Assembly (NCBI GenBank): GCA_015680685.1 | Contig: MNCI01002686.1 | Coordinates: 244,766 to 291,237, forward strand | Direction of reading: 5' to 3' | DNA from: Gnetum montanum | Taxonomy: Eukaryota; Streptophyta; Gnetopsida; Gnetales; Gnetaceae | DNA: 46,472 bases | Shown here: one piece after another, positions 22,540 to 33,133 of the stretch | Position numbering within the stretch: the first letter of the stretch is position 1 | Layout of the letters: the number at the start of each line of letters is the position of its first letter | Made by a program: the position numbers and the translations under genes | The notes under the pieces: generated by a model | What the model was told of the DNA's origin: nothing | The model's input: only the letters and a program-made list of their open reading frames with translations | The model's database searches: none

Positions 22540-23110
22540 ACAAAATAAAAAGTTAGAATTAGTCTATTCTAATGTTTGTGGTCCTATTACTCCCATTTAT
22601 CTTCATGGATCTATTTATTTTGTAACTTTCATAGATGATTGTACAAGAAAGGTTTGGGTTTATATGTTGAAATTAAAAGATGAAGTGTTTTTAGTTTTCA
22701 AAATTTTTTTTTGCAAGAGTAGAAAATGAAATAGGTTTGAGAATAAAATGTTTGCAAACTGATAACTGTGGCAAGTACATTTCCAAAGTATTTGCTAATT
22801 TCTACAACAACAAAGGAATTAGGCATATTTGTACCCCTCCTAGTATACCATAGGAAAATGGAGTTGCTGAAAGATGCAATAGAACATTGTTGGATCATGC
22901 TAGAACAATGGTTTTAGGTGTTGTCCTACCTAAGATGTTTTGGGGGAGAGGTAGTTAAGACTATAGCATATTTGGTTAATAGGTCTCCACATTCTTCAAT
23001 TGATAATGCTATTCTAGAAGCTATTTACAGAAGTAAAGACATCTCATACAATCATTTAAAATTTTTTGGATGCAAGGCATTTATGCATATTTCAAAGGAG
23101 AACAGAACTG
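22540..23110 (+). pseudogene. copia integrase core remnant
   Basis: Reads LELVYSNVCGPITPIYLHGS, then FVTFIDDCTRKVWVYMLKLK, the copia integrase core in which the first catalytic Asp is normally in HSDVCGP; here it is Asn. The second motif (usually LRSDNGGEF) is scrambled near 22755-22775, and the ENGVAER block survives in part near 22857-22875. The tail VVKTIAYLVNRSPHSSIDN at 22950-23010 is the usual ..A.YL.NR.P region. Several stops are present. Confidence 0.75.
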
Positions 23111-23559
23111 TAGGATAGGGTTAAATGTTGCATATTTTTTGGATGTGAAGAAGATGATTTAGGATTCAGACCTTGGGACCCTAAATTAAAATGTGTAGTG
23201 AGATCAAGGGACATTAAATTTAGAGAAAGCATGATGTTTAGTGAGTCACAAATGAAAGACAAGGATAACAATGGCTCAAACAACACAAAAACTCCTTTTA
23301 GTGTGACTAAAGAAGTTGAAAATGATGAGATTCATGGATTTTCTAGATCTGGAAACATTGGACAGCATGTTGAAATTACATGCTAGCAAGTTGAGAACTT
23401 AGGATAGCAAGGAGAAAATGGAGAACAATAAGGAAATGAGGAAGAAGAAGATGAACAACAAGCTACAGATGTGTCTTATTGGGTTAGAAGGTCAACAAGA
23501 GCTACTAGACCTCTTAACAGGTACTCTCCCTCACTAAATTATGTACTTTACAGTGATAG

Positions 23560-24054
23560 TGGTGAATCAAAAATAATGGAGGAAGCTATGACATGTATTA
23601 ATGCTACAAAGTGGAAGGTAGTTATGAATGATGAATGAGAATCACTCCAGCTGAACAAAATGTGGGAGCTAGGTTAGTTGCCAAAAGGGAGAAAACCCTT
23701 AGAGTGCAGGTGGCTATGTATAATTAAAATAGAGGCCAATTGGGAAAAACATTTCAAGGCTAGGTTGATGGTGAAAGACTATGCATAGAAACTAGGCATA
23801 GTCTTTCAAGAAATTTTTTATCCGATGGTAAAACACTCTTTTATATGTTTTGTGCTATCTATGGTGGCCTGCATGGACTTAGAATTAGAATAGCTTGACA
23901 TAAAAATAGCATTCCTCCATGGAGATTTGGAGGAGAAAATATACATCAAATAGCCAGAATGATATGAAAAACAACAAGGTTCAATTCTGGTTTGCAAATT
24001 GAAAAAAGAGCTTATATGATTTGGAACAAGCCCATATGTAGTGGTATAAAAGGT
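23560..24054 (+). pseudogene. copia reverse transcriptase, N-terminal part
   Basis: Reads LPKGRKPLECRWLCIIKIEA, then KARLMVKDYA.KLGIVFQEI and ELE.LDIKIAFLHGDLEEKI, and LVCKLKKELI. These are the copia RT landmarks, with the first catalytic Asp in LDIKTAFLHGDL retained. The FSYVDDM box would follow but falls in the inverted duplication and N gap. At least four stops are visible. From 23742 on, the same bases reappear in reverse at 24077-24389. Confidence 0.8.
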
Positions 24055-24389
24055 NTCTTCTTCATGAAGGTATCAAACCTTTTATACCACTACATATGGG
24101 CTTGTTCCAAATCATATAAGCTCTTTTTTCAATTTGCAAACCAGAATTGAACCTTGTTGTTTTTCATATCATTCTGGCTATTTGATGTATATTTTCTCCT
24201 CCAAATCTCCATGGAGGAATGCTATTTTTATGTCAAGCTATTCTAATTCTAAGTCCATGCAGGCCACCATAGATAGCACAAAACATATAAAAGAGTGTTT
24301 TACCATCGGATAAAAAATTTCTTGAAAGACTATGCCTAGTTTCTATGCATAGTCTTTCACCATCAACCTAGCCTTGAAATGTTTTTCCC
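23742..24389. repeat. 313-bp inverted repeat with 22-base spacer, against an N gap
   Basis: Left arm 23742-24054 and right arm 24077-24389 are reverse complements with no mismatch found by eye. The spacer 24055-24076 begins with an N. The right arm ends exactly at the first N of the gap. The left arm is in its expected place in the copia RT; the right arm puts antisense RT where the YVDD-coding part should be. This is most simply an assembly error, not a real palindrome. Confidence 0.9.
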
Positions 24390-24473
24390 NNNNNNNNNNN
24401 NNNNNNNNNNNNNNNNNNNNNNNNNNNNNNNNNNNNNNNNNNNNNNNNNNNNNNNNNNNNNNNNNNNNNNNNN
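24390..24473. other. assembly gap (84 N)
   Basis: Run of 84 N inside the copia RT. It hides the C-terminal half of RT and its junction with RNase H. Confidence 0.99.
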
Positions 24474-25082
24474 CTTGATATTGCTTATGCCATTGGAGTA
24501 GTTAGTAGATTTATGACCAACTATGGGTGGAATCACTCGCTAGTTTTTGAATGGATTCTAAAATATTTAAAGGGCACAAAAACACATTTCTTATGTTTTG
24601 GAGATGCTAATCTACACATTGAAGGTTTTGTAAATGCAAACATTACTACTAATCATGATACAAGTTGTTTCACTATATGGTACACATTTATTTTTAGTGG
24701 TGTAGTAGTGGGTTGGTTGTCATGTCTACAACCATTGGTAACTTTATCTACAACCAAATTAGAATATGTAGCCCTCACAGAAGCATGCAATGAGATATTA
24801 TGGATGAAGAGATTCTTGCAATATCTTGGATTAAAACAGCAAAGGTATGCTATGTTTTATGATAGTTTGAGTGTAATACATCTTGTAAAGAATTCTACCT
24901 TTCATGCTAGGATGAAACATATAGATATCCAATTCCACTTCATAAGAGAAATCATAGAGGATGGCTTGGTGCATGTTCAAAATATCCATACAAAGCTTAA
25001 TATTGCTGATGCTTTAACAAAACTAGTGATAGCTGAAAAACACATTTCTTATAGGAAGAAGCTTGGGATAGCTAAAGCTTAA
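24474..25082 (+). CDS. copia RNase H domain (open 189-codon segment)
   Basis: Long open segment from a Met at 24513 to TAA at 25080-25082; the true polyprotein frame begins upstream in the gap. It carries the copia RNase H order: RT-connection SLVFEWILKYLKGTKTHFLC, then TLSTTKLEYVALTEACNEIL with the catalytic Glu, YDSLSVIHLVKNSTFHARMK with a catalytic Asp, and HIDIQFHFIREIIEDGLVHV and ADALTK. The first catalytic Asp (usually GYSDADWAG) reads GFVNANITT here, so it is lost. RNase H would remove RNA during reverse transcription; activity is unlikely. It ends 53 bases before the 3' LTR. Confidence 0.8.
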   Translation, partial: LDIAYAIGVVSRFMTNYGWNHSLVFEWILKYLKGTKTHFLCFGDANLHIEGFVNANITTNHDTSCFTIWYTFIFSGVVVGWLSCLQPLVTLSTTKLEYVALTEACNEILWMKRFLQYLGLKQQRYAMFYDSLSVIHLVKNSTFHARMKHIDIQFHFIREIIEDGLVHVQNIHTKLNIADALTKLVIAEKHISYRKKLGIAKA

Positions 25083-25135
25083 TCAAAAGTGCACATCTCT
25101 TTAAGGTTGGTTGGATTTCTCTTCAAGGGAGATTT

Positions 25136-25799
25136 TGTTGGAAAAATGAAGACAAATACATTAGTATTATTTTTTGTATTTCATTTTATATTTTTAAAAA
25201 GATGTTGCATTTTAAATAATGATATGCGAAAAAAATAAAGGGGTCAATTTGTAAAGTGATGTTTATGTGGGGATGTGTTTTATCCTACATGTGTTAGGAT
25301 TGAGGTTTAGTCCTAATGTTTCCTTAGAAATATAAGGCTTGGGGTAGCCTTTAAGTGTGAATTTTTGATGTGGAAGCATTGTATTAAGGTTTTACCTTAG
25401 AGATGAGAGTTTGAGATTTGAGATTTGTTGGAGTAACAAATTGGATGCTTGGAAAAGCTATAAGGACTTGTGTCCTTATGATTTGAGCAAAATAGAAGGT
25501 AGATCAGCATTGTTGTGGAGGTAGGGAAAAAATTTCCCAAACCATGTAAATCTTTGTGTTCTTATGCTATTTTCTTTCATTGTTTTCATTCTAATTTTAT
25601 AGCAAATTTTTGCTAGAGTTTACAGTAGTGTTTTAGTGATTTACTATGTCTATTCAATCTACTACAGTGTGATATTTTCTGCCTTTAAAATTTTATTTAG
25701 GTCTATAGCCTTCTAATAATTTCTCTAGAGCTTCTCTAGTGTATTTTAAGATTTGATTTGCTAATTGTTTTATTGAAACTATTGCTTCTGATTATAACA
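25136..25799 (+). mobile_element. 3' LTR of nested Ty1/copia element
   Basis: A 664-bp LTR, from TGTTGGAAAAATGAAG to ...GATTATAACA, matching 20590-21254. The 5' side carries the polypurine tract and the 3' side the duplication base string CTACA. Differences from the 5' LTR are scattered, indicating age. Confidence 0.9.
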
Positions 25800-26400
25800 C
25801 TACATAAGTATTAGGCTATTTCTTGGAATCCCAAGTTAGTACAAAAGCAAATGCCTATGAAATTACCTTTATCATAGGGTAATTATAAATAGTTCTACTA
25901 CTAATTGTACTATCCTAGTGGGACTTCTTACTAGCCTCAACACTATCCTCAACTACAATGGAAAAACTCACAATTGTGGGGAAGGCCATCATCAAACCAG
26001 CCCTACCCTTACTACTAGTCGGACTCATATAGATATTATGTTCAACCTATTTCCCTGACTAGTTCTACTTCCTCTACCTCAAATCACTACTACCACTCTC
26101 CCAAGTATCATCTACCTGCAACATCTTCTAAAAAATCACCATCTCATGACTCTTATCCTCCATCATATCCTCAATATTCTCATCCTTCCCTCCATCATAT
26201 ATTACTACCAACAACACATGAAGGTTCAGCACCACAACATCAATGAAAGAATGCCACTTATGATATGAAAATACATAGAAATGATAATGCTAGTAGATCT
26301 CAACAACAACCTCAGAAACATCCTTTCTTTAGGGTAGTTTCCTCACATAAGCATAAATCTCATAGGCCTACTAGTGCATCAAAACCCTGACAAGGTCAAT
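25800..26400 (+). pseudogene. Pro/Gln/Tyr-rich gag C-terminal tail (copy F)
   Basis: Resumption of the gypsy gag after the copia insertion. The frame near 25905 reads YPSGTS...PQHYPQLQWKNSQLWG, then SSNQPYPYY and RYYVQP, with stops. It corresponds to YYPSGTLPPPMEQHQ and QYPQSWGMPPPRQQYPYQ of copy A. A Ser/His-rich piece (HPFFRVVSSHKHKSHRP) follows at about 26310-26375. The protease expected next is not found. Confidence 0.65.
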
Positions 26401-26559
26401 CTAGTGCAACACCCTTCCTCACAGAAAAATGTCTCCTGATCATATGCAAAGGCCAACCATCACCACTCCAACATAGGATGAAAACGATGAACCTATCACT
26501 ATGAAGAGATAGAAGAATCCATTTATCATTGCTAATAGTAAAGGTATAGTTGTGGGTTA

Positions 26560-26950
26560 GAAATTCAAAATATTAACATAGCTTACAACAAAGTTTAGGA
26601 GTAAGTGTGTGAGCAAAAACTAATCTACATAGTAGCCACTAAACTAGAAGACACTCAGTGGCTTGAAAATAAGAATAAAAAATTGTTTCAAAGATGCATG
26701 AAGGCAACTGATCTACTTATTAGTTCTAGACTTAAGAAAATGAACCAAATAAAGGACTTAGACGCATATATCTTACATTCTAATTTTACATTGGGAAAGG
26801 ATATTAAGCATGGAGACCTAAGAATTAAATAGAAAATCAAGAAGAAGAAGCAAATGCATCTAGATCCCACAAAATAGAAATACCTTTAAGTCCAAATGAA
26901 GATACATCTTCAAATGATTCAAACAAGACTATCACCAATGTTAGATGTGC
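26560..26950 (+). pseudogene. unrecognised Lys-rich ORF in place of pol (copy F)
   Basis: A 75-codon open stretch (26605-26832) reading VATKLEDTQWLENKNKKLFQ and LLISSRLKKMNQIKDLDAYI, then more Lys-rich sequence after a stop. I recognise no family. It lies where protease and RT begin in copy E. It could be a remnant of an extra ORF, captured DNA, or badly decayed pol. The amphipathic, charged character suggests helical protein, but no function is proposed. Confidence 0.35.
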
Positions 26951-29214
26951 TACCACATGATTAATTAAATTAGTAATGGTGATAGACAAGAAACCTGTGG
27001 TCTATAACTAGGACATTGTGTGGTCCATCTCTTGAATGTGAAACCATAAGATTAGTTGTGGGGGAGATGCTCCATCTTGGTTCAAGAACTAATTATCATT
27101 TTCCTATTTCTTTTAAAATTTTCTAATTCTTCATATGTTTTCCATTTCTTAATATTTTTCTCTTATTGTGAGTCATTCTCTTTATATTTTATGAAGGTTT
27201 TTAATGTTTTTGTTAATAATATTGCCAAGTCATGATGCAGAAGTCAATGCTATGTGTTGAGTTTTTGTGCTATGCTATCAAGATGATTGGGTAAGTAATT
27301 GTGTAAAGTAGTGAGACCACCTCATCCATCCCTCCAGTTCTTTGAATAAAAGGTATTTTTCATGGAAATAATTTGGTTCTTATTTTATGAAACTAAAATT
27401 TATTAGTGATCATTGTACCTTAAAGAAAGAGAGAATGACCAGGTTGGAATGGAAAAAGGTGTGACCTCAAGGAAATTTTTTGGGTTCTTTTCTTAACTTC
27501 TTTCATGTGGTTTATGACACCTCTTGGAATGTATCACAACTCCTCCATTGACCAATAACAGAAGCTAAAAGTCTTTGAATGGTGTGATTTCCATCCAAAA
27601 ATTAAAAAAAAAAGAAAAAGATAAGAATAAGAAGAAAAAAACAAAACAAAACAATAAAAAAAATATAGATAAAAAAATGTAAAAAAATAATAAAACTACC
27701 AGTTACATACAATAATAGGCTATACGCACTAGTTATGTGGCTGAAAAGATATATTACCCATACCTAAAGGTGCCCCTCTAATTAAGGCCCTTTCTTCCTT
27801 CTTCTCTTTTCTTCTTTTTTTTGGAGTGATGCTTGTTCTTTGAGGTGGTTGTGAACTCATGGTGGTTAGCAAGATGGAACACATCAATGCGAGGTCATAG
27901 TTCATGGTATGAACTTGGTTTGATCTTAGATGGATAAGTATGCTAATCATTTTAATCACACTTTTCACAAGAACCTATTGTAGACATGACCAAGTACCTT
28001 ACATCCTGATCTCTGCAATTCCTTCTCATTCCATTATTCACCTCACTACTACATGTGATTATGAGCCTTTTGGTTTTTTATAGTATAGTGCAACATCCTA
28101 GCCATGATAGTTGTGTGTTGTTTGGAACAAAGGCATGGTCTACATTTAACTTCTTAGGTGCCCATGAACATCTATAGAAGTGGTTATGCAAGGGCATTAT
28201 GGTAGGAGCCTACTTTAGGGAGGACCCACTTGAATAACGTTTTTTGATCATGGCTTTGAATTAACCTTCACATCTTCTATAATGTCAATGATAATTTCTC
28301 TAAATTTATGCATAGTTTTGGGACTAGTTTTCATCCCTTTCAATTACTTTTTTACTTTTTTCTACTCTTCTATTAAAATATCCTTCAAGTTCAATATTTC
28401 TTGGCCATCTTTTGCATCAGACCTTAGGTTTTAATTATTTGAATACTTGTACGCTTTTGAAGTTATGCTTATTAGTCATGGGGGCTAGGGATGCATGTTT
28501 TGAAATTTTTGAAATTTTTTTCAACATCCTATTTTCAAACATCATGGTAACTAATACTAATTGATCAAAATAATGTGAATAGCTTGATTATTTTAGTTAC
28601 CTCATAGCCTTTGACATAGTATGTTTTCATCACCTTTTGCTTAAACAAAATCCAAAGGATCTGAAAAGGGTTAATTATTAAGGAAAATTTACCAAAACTA
28701 ATTTTGATCCTTTGGTGACTACATGTGATGCTAAAAGAAATGCCTAAGGAAGAATGTCTTTTTCTAGGCACGAAAACAAAGCCAAGAGGGGGACAATGGA
28801 GGATATGTCCATGGAAAAATTATGGCACATAAAGATAGCAACTCAAACTTTGCATGTTTGCTAGATCAATGGGATAATGAGAAAAAATTTCAGTCCATCC
28901 TTCAAGAATCTTCTACGTAACCAAAGAAGCATCAACATAACAATCAAGGTTGGAAGTTTGCCATCATTAGTGGCAACAAAAAGAATCATCTTTAGTGGAT
29001 TTTTGAAGACCTTTGAAAATTTTTTAATCTTTAATGTCTATCTAGTCTTTTTGTCACTCTATCCACTCAAATAAAATTTTGCAATCTAGCACTCAGAGTC
29101 AGTCAGTAGTTTGTATATCAGTTAATAATCCCATACCTTCTTAATATTTTATAAGGCACTTGTGCCATATTTTTTTGCACTCAAGGATGAGTTTTCATTC
29201 AGTCATGGGGGGTA
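26951..29214 (+). other. non-coding 3' part of gypsy copy F
   Basis: No gene is recognised. A purine-rich stretch at 27600-27690 is almost all A with scattered G. A polypurine tract (CATGGGGGGTATG) is at about 29204-29216, directly before the 3' LTR. Open frames of up to 79 codons look random. Confidence 0.6.
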
Positions 29215-29702
29215 TGATGAAGTCTATTTTTGTCAGCTCCAATATCAAAGCCTTGATATTAGACACCCAATTTTGGGAAGCAAGATGTGATGTTGGATAT
29301 TCGATATTGTGAGATGTGTGCTGACCTATAAATATAGCACTTAGGTGCATGGTTTGGATAAGTATTCAATAGAGTAGTTGACCTCTTGTAGTTTTATTCT
29401 ATAGTCTTAGAGAATAGTTAGTGAGTGCCCATAGTGTGGATTTGAGTTAGTTGTATGGTGTCTTATTCTAGTGGCAATGTACCTAGACACATTCCATGAA
29501 TGATAATAAGATTGAGATTGATTCTTATTCATTGCAACACTTTGACTTAGATTAGATTTACTTTCCATGAAATTTACTTTTCATGTAATTAGTTAATATT
29601 TACATTTTCATGAATGTTAATCAATTGGCAGAATAAGTGTGACTAGTTTCTAGTGTAAACAAGTATTCGCTTGGTAGCCCTAGTAGTGTTATTATTTGGC
29701 TT
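29215..29702 (+). mobile_element. 3' LTR of gypsy copy F (first 488 bp)
   Basis: Starts TGATGAAGTCTATTTTTGTC after a polypurine tract and follows 18062-18560 closely, including the TATA-like CCTATAAATATAGC and GATAATAAGATTGAGATTGA. It stops at an N at 29703 after TAGTGTTATTATTTGGC. The LTR end is found, reversed, at 30011-30202. The roughly 200 bp between these parts (18560-18755 in the 5' LTR) is missing. Confidence 0.8.
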
Positions 29703-29703
29703 N

Positions 29704-30202
29704 TCTTCATCTTACTTAGAATTTTGTTTAAGAATATAATCCATGGTAGCTATCTCCTAAACCTTTCTTACTAAGATGTCTATCTTAGACATCTACACTA
29801 GAATATAGATGTCTACCTATAGACATCTACATCTCAAGTTAGACATCTATCTAAGTTTTGGGTAGATAGAACATAGAAGTCTACTAGTAAAGTTAAACAT
29901 CTAACTTCTTGTAAAAAATATTTGATAGCTATGATTATATAAAACCAACACTTCATTTTTTTCTCATTCCTCAGCATCCAAGCATAGACAACTGAGAGTA
30001 GATGACCAAGTGATGAGTGGCAAGGTACCCCCTATGCCCAACCATACAAATCATAAGCATTTAGGCACGATTTGATCAAATTCCATGGATGGGACTAATT
30101 GTCACATCTAGGTCATTATGCCTTAATCATAGTTTGTTATCTTCCCACTTGGACTAGTGGTAGCTTTGTCACGTATGATTTAGTCCAAAGTGAGGCATAT
30201 GA
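29704..30202 (-). mobile_element. inverted patch between two Ns: copia-LTR-like plus gypsy LTR end
   Basis: The patch lies between single Ns at 29703 and 30203. Its right part, 30011-30202, is the reverse complement of the end of the copy F LTR (18755-18945), starting TGATGAGTGG and containing CCACTTGGACTAGTGGTAGC. Its left part, 29704-30010, has repeated TAGACATCT/AGATGTCTA words and a TATA (ATTATATAAAACC). It resembles the Sirevirus-like LTR but in plus orientation. The simplest reading is a contig placed in the wrong orientation. Confidence 0.65.
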
Positions 30203-30203
30203 N

Positions 30204-32026
30204 TTATGAAGGTTCTTTCACTTCCTTCCTTTCGTTTAATTCTTCATACCTTTTTGTTCTCCTTACCCTTTTTATTTATTCTCTATTTCTTCTTATTCTA
30301 TAAGAATTCCTTTCTAGGTGCATTTAGGTAAGATCAAGGAGTCTTATGATATGACCAAGTGTTCATGTGATAATATTTTAAATTAGATGCCTATTGGTTA
30401 TGCCCAAGTATATTACAATAATAACATATAACCTTTTTATTTTTGTTAAAGTGATTAAATCTTGAAGCTAGTCTTTGCTTGAATGTAGTGTTAGTTGACC
30501 CTTTAATCTTTGGAGTAGCCTCTTATTTGGATGAACTTTGTGTATATGCTTCTTCTTGCTGACAACATCCTAGTGCACTTTTTCATGTGGACTTCTTCCT
30601 TGTCCTAGAATGATGTAAAGGAATTCTTTCTGTTTGACAAGTCTTTCATTCACAAATTTGGTATATACTAGTTCTTTTTCAATATACTTACAAGGTAAGG
30701 TTAGTTTTTTATTCTCAGCCCTTAGATTTGAGTTTTCTTATAAGAGGTCTAAATATTTTGCATTAAGTAGAGATAACTCTTGATCCTTTTCTTCCATAGC
30801 CTTCTTTAGCTTTATACAAATATTTTGGAAGAATTACAACTCCTTACACAAAAGATCATACCTTTTCTCATCAGGTTCAATTACTTGGTCATCATCTTCA
30901 ATTGTGTAGTTGTCATAATCTATGAGAGCCATGTAGATGAGATGTGAGTCCTTTGTAGTGTTATCTACCTCTTTCTCACTTGTTTCTTCATCATCCTAGC
31001 TAGTGTAGAAGTTTTTTTTTTTTTTTGAATTAGCTTCATTTTTATGTCTCTATTGTAACCTACTAGTGTTAGGACATTCGGAGGCCACATGGCCTCTTCC
31101 ACCACATACCCAACATTCTATGGAAAATGCATCAAAATTTTAATTTGTAAAATTTTTACCTTGCTCTTCAAATTTTGATTGATTAGGGCCTGGTTTTTTG
31201 AAGGTTATTCCTTTTCATACAAGAACTCTTTGAACTCTTCTTGATAGAAGAGCTATTTCTTCTTCACTATTCATTTCATGATCAATTGGCTCCTTTTCTT
31301 TTGATGCTAGTTTTAGGGCAATATGCTTTTTTTTTATCATTCCATCACTTATGAGATTCATTTCATAAGAAAATAGAGTACTTTGAAGGTCCTTAAATTT
31401 TAGCACCAAAAATTCTCTGATTTTTTCTATAACAGTGAACTTGGGTTTGAACTCGAGCTATAAAGTTCTAATCATTTTTATAAGTAGGTTTCTTTCTAGA
31501 AAGTCCTTGCCCATCCCTGTAATTCCTATGACAAGACTATTTTCCCTAGAGAATTAATACTTAATTTTTTCACCTTTCTTCATTCTAAGCTTGTTATATT
31601 CACTTTTCAATACTAAAAGTTTTGATTGTTTAACTATAGATGTACCCTCAAAAGTTACCTCTAATGTTTCCCATATTCCCTTAGTGGTTTTACACCTAAC
31701 TATCCTATAAAAATTTTATTTAGTCAATGCATAATATAAAAAAATTTTGGCTTTAGAATCATACATGAACTTATCCTTTTGTTTAGTTTTCCATCTATTT
31801 TGTAGCTTGAGTGTTTTTGTGACACTATCGATGAGATGTGTGTAGCATTCAAGGATTGACTCCCATACTTTGAATTTCATAGACTCGAAAACATCTTGCA
31901 TCCTCACCTTTCAATATGTAAATTCAAACCCATTGAACATCAGTGGCTTTGTGTAAAATATCCTCTCCATTGTTCACTATTGAGACTTGAAGCATAAAAT
32001 TGAGGGTATTGGGCTTCGATACCGCT
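30204..32026 (-). pseudogene. Sirevirus-like Ty1/copia gag remnant
   Basis: Minus-strand gag following the 5' LTR. From the right: ESMKFKVWESILECYTHLID and KLQNRWKTKQKDKFMYDSKA (31716-31907), then KFKDLQSTLFSYEMNLISDG (31215-31409). Next is the zinc knuckle IECWVCGGRGHVASECPN at about 31065-31120 with all four C/C/H/C ligands. Then comes an acidic, coiled C-terminal part with MALIDYDNY and LCKEL..FFQNICIKLKKA. Stops and frameshifts occur. The long coiled Gag tail fits Sirevirus-type copia elements. No protease or pol follows; the copy ends at the N at 30203. Confidence 0.75.
32012..32024 (-). promoter_or_regulatory. primer-binding site, initiator tRNA-Met type
   Basis: The minus strand reads CGGTATCGAAGCC, close to TGGTATCAGAGCC with two internal differences, two bases inside the LTR end at 32027. 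It marks 32027-33133 as a 5' LTR in minus orientation. Confidence 0.7.
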
Positions 32027-33133
32027 TGTGGATTGAGAACTGAGAAGGGGGTTGAATAAGTTCCAAAATTTAAATTTTGAAGTCACTAAAACAAACACAA
32101 ATTTTATGTCTTTCTCCAACTTGGGTATGTCCACACTCATAGGGTAGAATCCATGCATACCTCTAGACATTGTTTCTCCAACATGTGGTTTGAAGGGCAC
32201 CACACCTTGAACAAGCCTTGAGCTCCACTCTAGAGTGTTTCATTATTCCAAAACCACTTAACCCTATAAGATCCTGACAAGCTCAAAAATGTGGTTTAGA
32301 GGATCCCAAAATATTTATAAAGTTAATCTCAACATTGGAGTGTTTTACAGTTGCAAAACCACTCAATTTTGTAAGATCTCAACAAGCTCAACAAAGATGT
32401 CTTCTTGCAGGAAGCACATCAACCCCACTGGGTAACAAGAAAGAAGGAAAAGAAACAAGAAAAGAATGTAACTGAATTACAAATCCTTATACTTGAAGCT
32501 CAATATAATCAATACATGCAAAAAATGATACAATAAAGAGTAAAAACAAATTCACTTAAAGTAGACAATGATGAGTCTTTTGATGAAATTTTCAATGATG
32601 AGTAGTCAATTAATAGGAATACTTGAAGCTCAATATAATCAATACATGCAAAATCTTATAGTCTTAGAGTTTCCAAAAACTCCCTGGAATTCCTATAATG
32701 GCTATCAAATGGTTAGTATAGATGTCTACCTTGAAGTTTACACACCTATTAGAAATAGTCCCCAATGTAGGAGAGATGTCTACCTGGAAGAGTAGACACC
32801 TGTATGCAAACATCTATCTTCAAGGATAGACATATGTTATTTTTGTAGACCTTTCCTTCAATTTTTCAATTTCGATTCTAAGGCATTCCCTTTTCAATTT
32901 GATATCTTGGTAGTCTTTGGAACATCTTCATTTGGGTTGTAAACTCCATTTTCATCCATCATCTCATCTTGTCCATGTAGTCTTCATTTTGACATCTCAA
33001 CATAGATCTTGTTTCTTGAAGTCTCAAATCTCCATGTAAATTTCCTCTTCATGGCCCTACAAAATTATCATTACATGCATACAATTTACATTCTCTACCT
33101 TATTTAACATTTTAACATACCAAAAGGTCAACA
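32027..33133 (-). mobile_element. 5' LTR of Sirevirus-like Ty1/copia element
   Basis: A 1107-bp LTR, from TGTTGACCTTTTGGTATG at 33133 (minus) to ...CTCAATCCACA at 32027. It aligns with 14895-15951 throughout, including GAGGATCCCA and the AGATGTCTAC repeats. A short internal duplication of AATACTTGAAGCTCAATATAATC.. occurs at about 32490-32520 and 32620-32650. It is followed leftwards by a tRNA-Met primer site and gag. Confidence 0.85.

Larger units (their letters stand above)
20590..25799 (+). mobile_element. nested Ty1/copia retrotransposon
   Basis: Complete-length insertion with paired LTRs, primer site and polypurine tract (CTTCAAGGGAGATTTTG at about 25122), and gag-protease-integrase-RT-RNase H in Ty1/copia order. 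In-frame stops occur in gag, protease, integrase and RT. An 84-base N gap and an inverted duplication interrupt RT. It lies within the gag tail of gypsy copy F and is therefore younger than F. Confidence 0.88.
18965..30202 (+). mobile_element. gypsy copy F, non-autonomous-looking, with nested copia
   Basis: Plus-strand element of the A/B family bounded by LTRs at 18062-18945 and 29215 onward. Its own internal sequence is 18965-20589 plus 25800-29214, about 5 kb. It holds gag, the Pro/Tyr-rich tail and then a stretch of about 2.8 kb in which I find no protease, RT or integrase. The copia element at 20590-25799 is inserted near a gag zinc-knuckle-like segment. Either pol was deleted or this is a gag-only derivative that relied on relatives for mobility. 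Confidence 0.7.

Noticed and set aside
24077-24389. Possible hairpin RNA or palindromic regulatory element
   Set aside because: Arms are perfect while neighbours are mutated, and the repeat ends at an N gap, so an assembly artefact is more likely.
27600-27690. Poly(A)-rich stretch as a retrogene or LINE tail
   Set aside because: It is interrupted by many G and other bases, lies inside gypsy copy F and has no ORF or LINE motif upstream.
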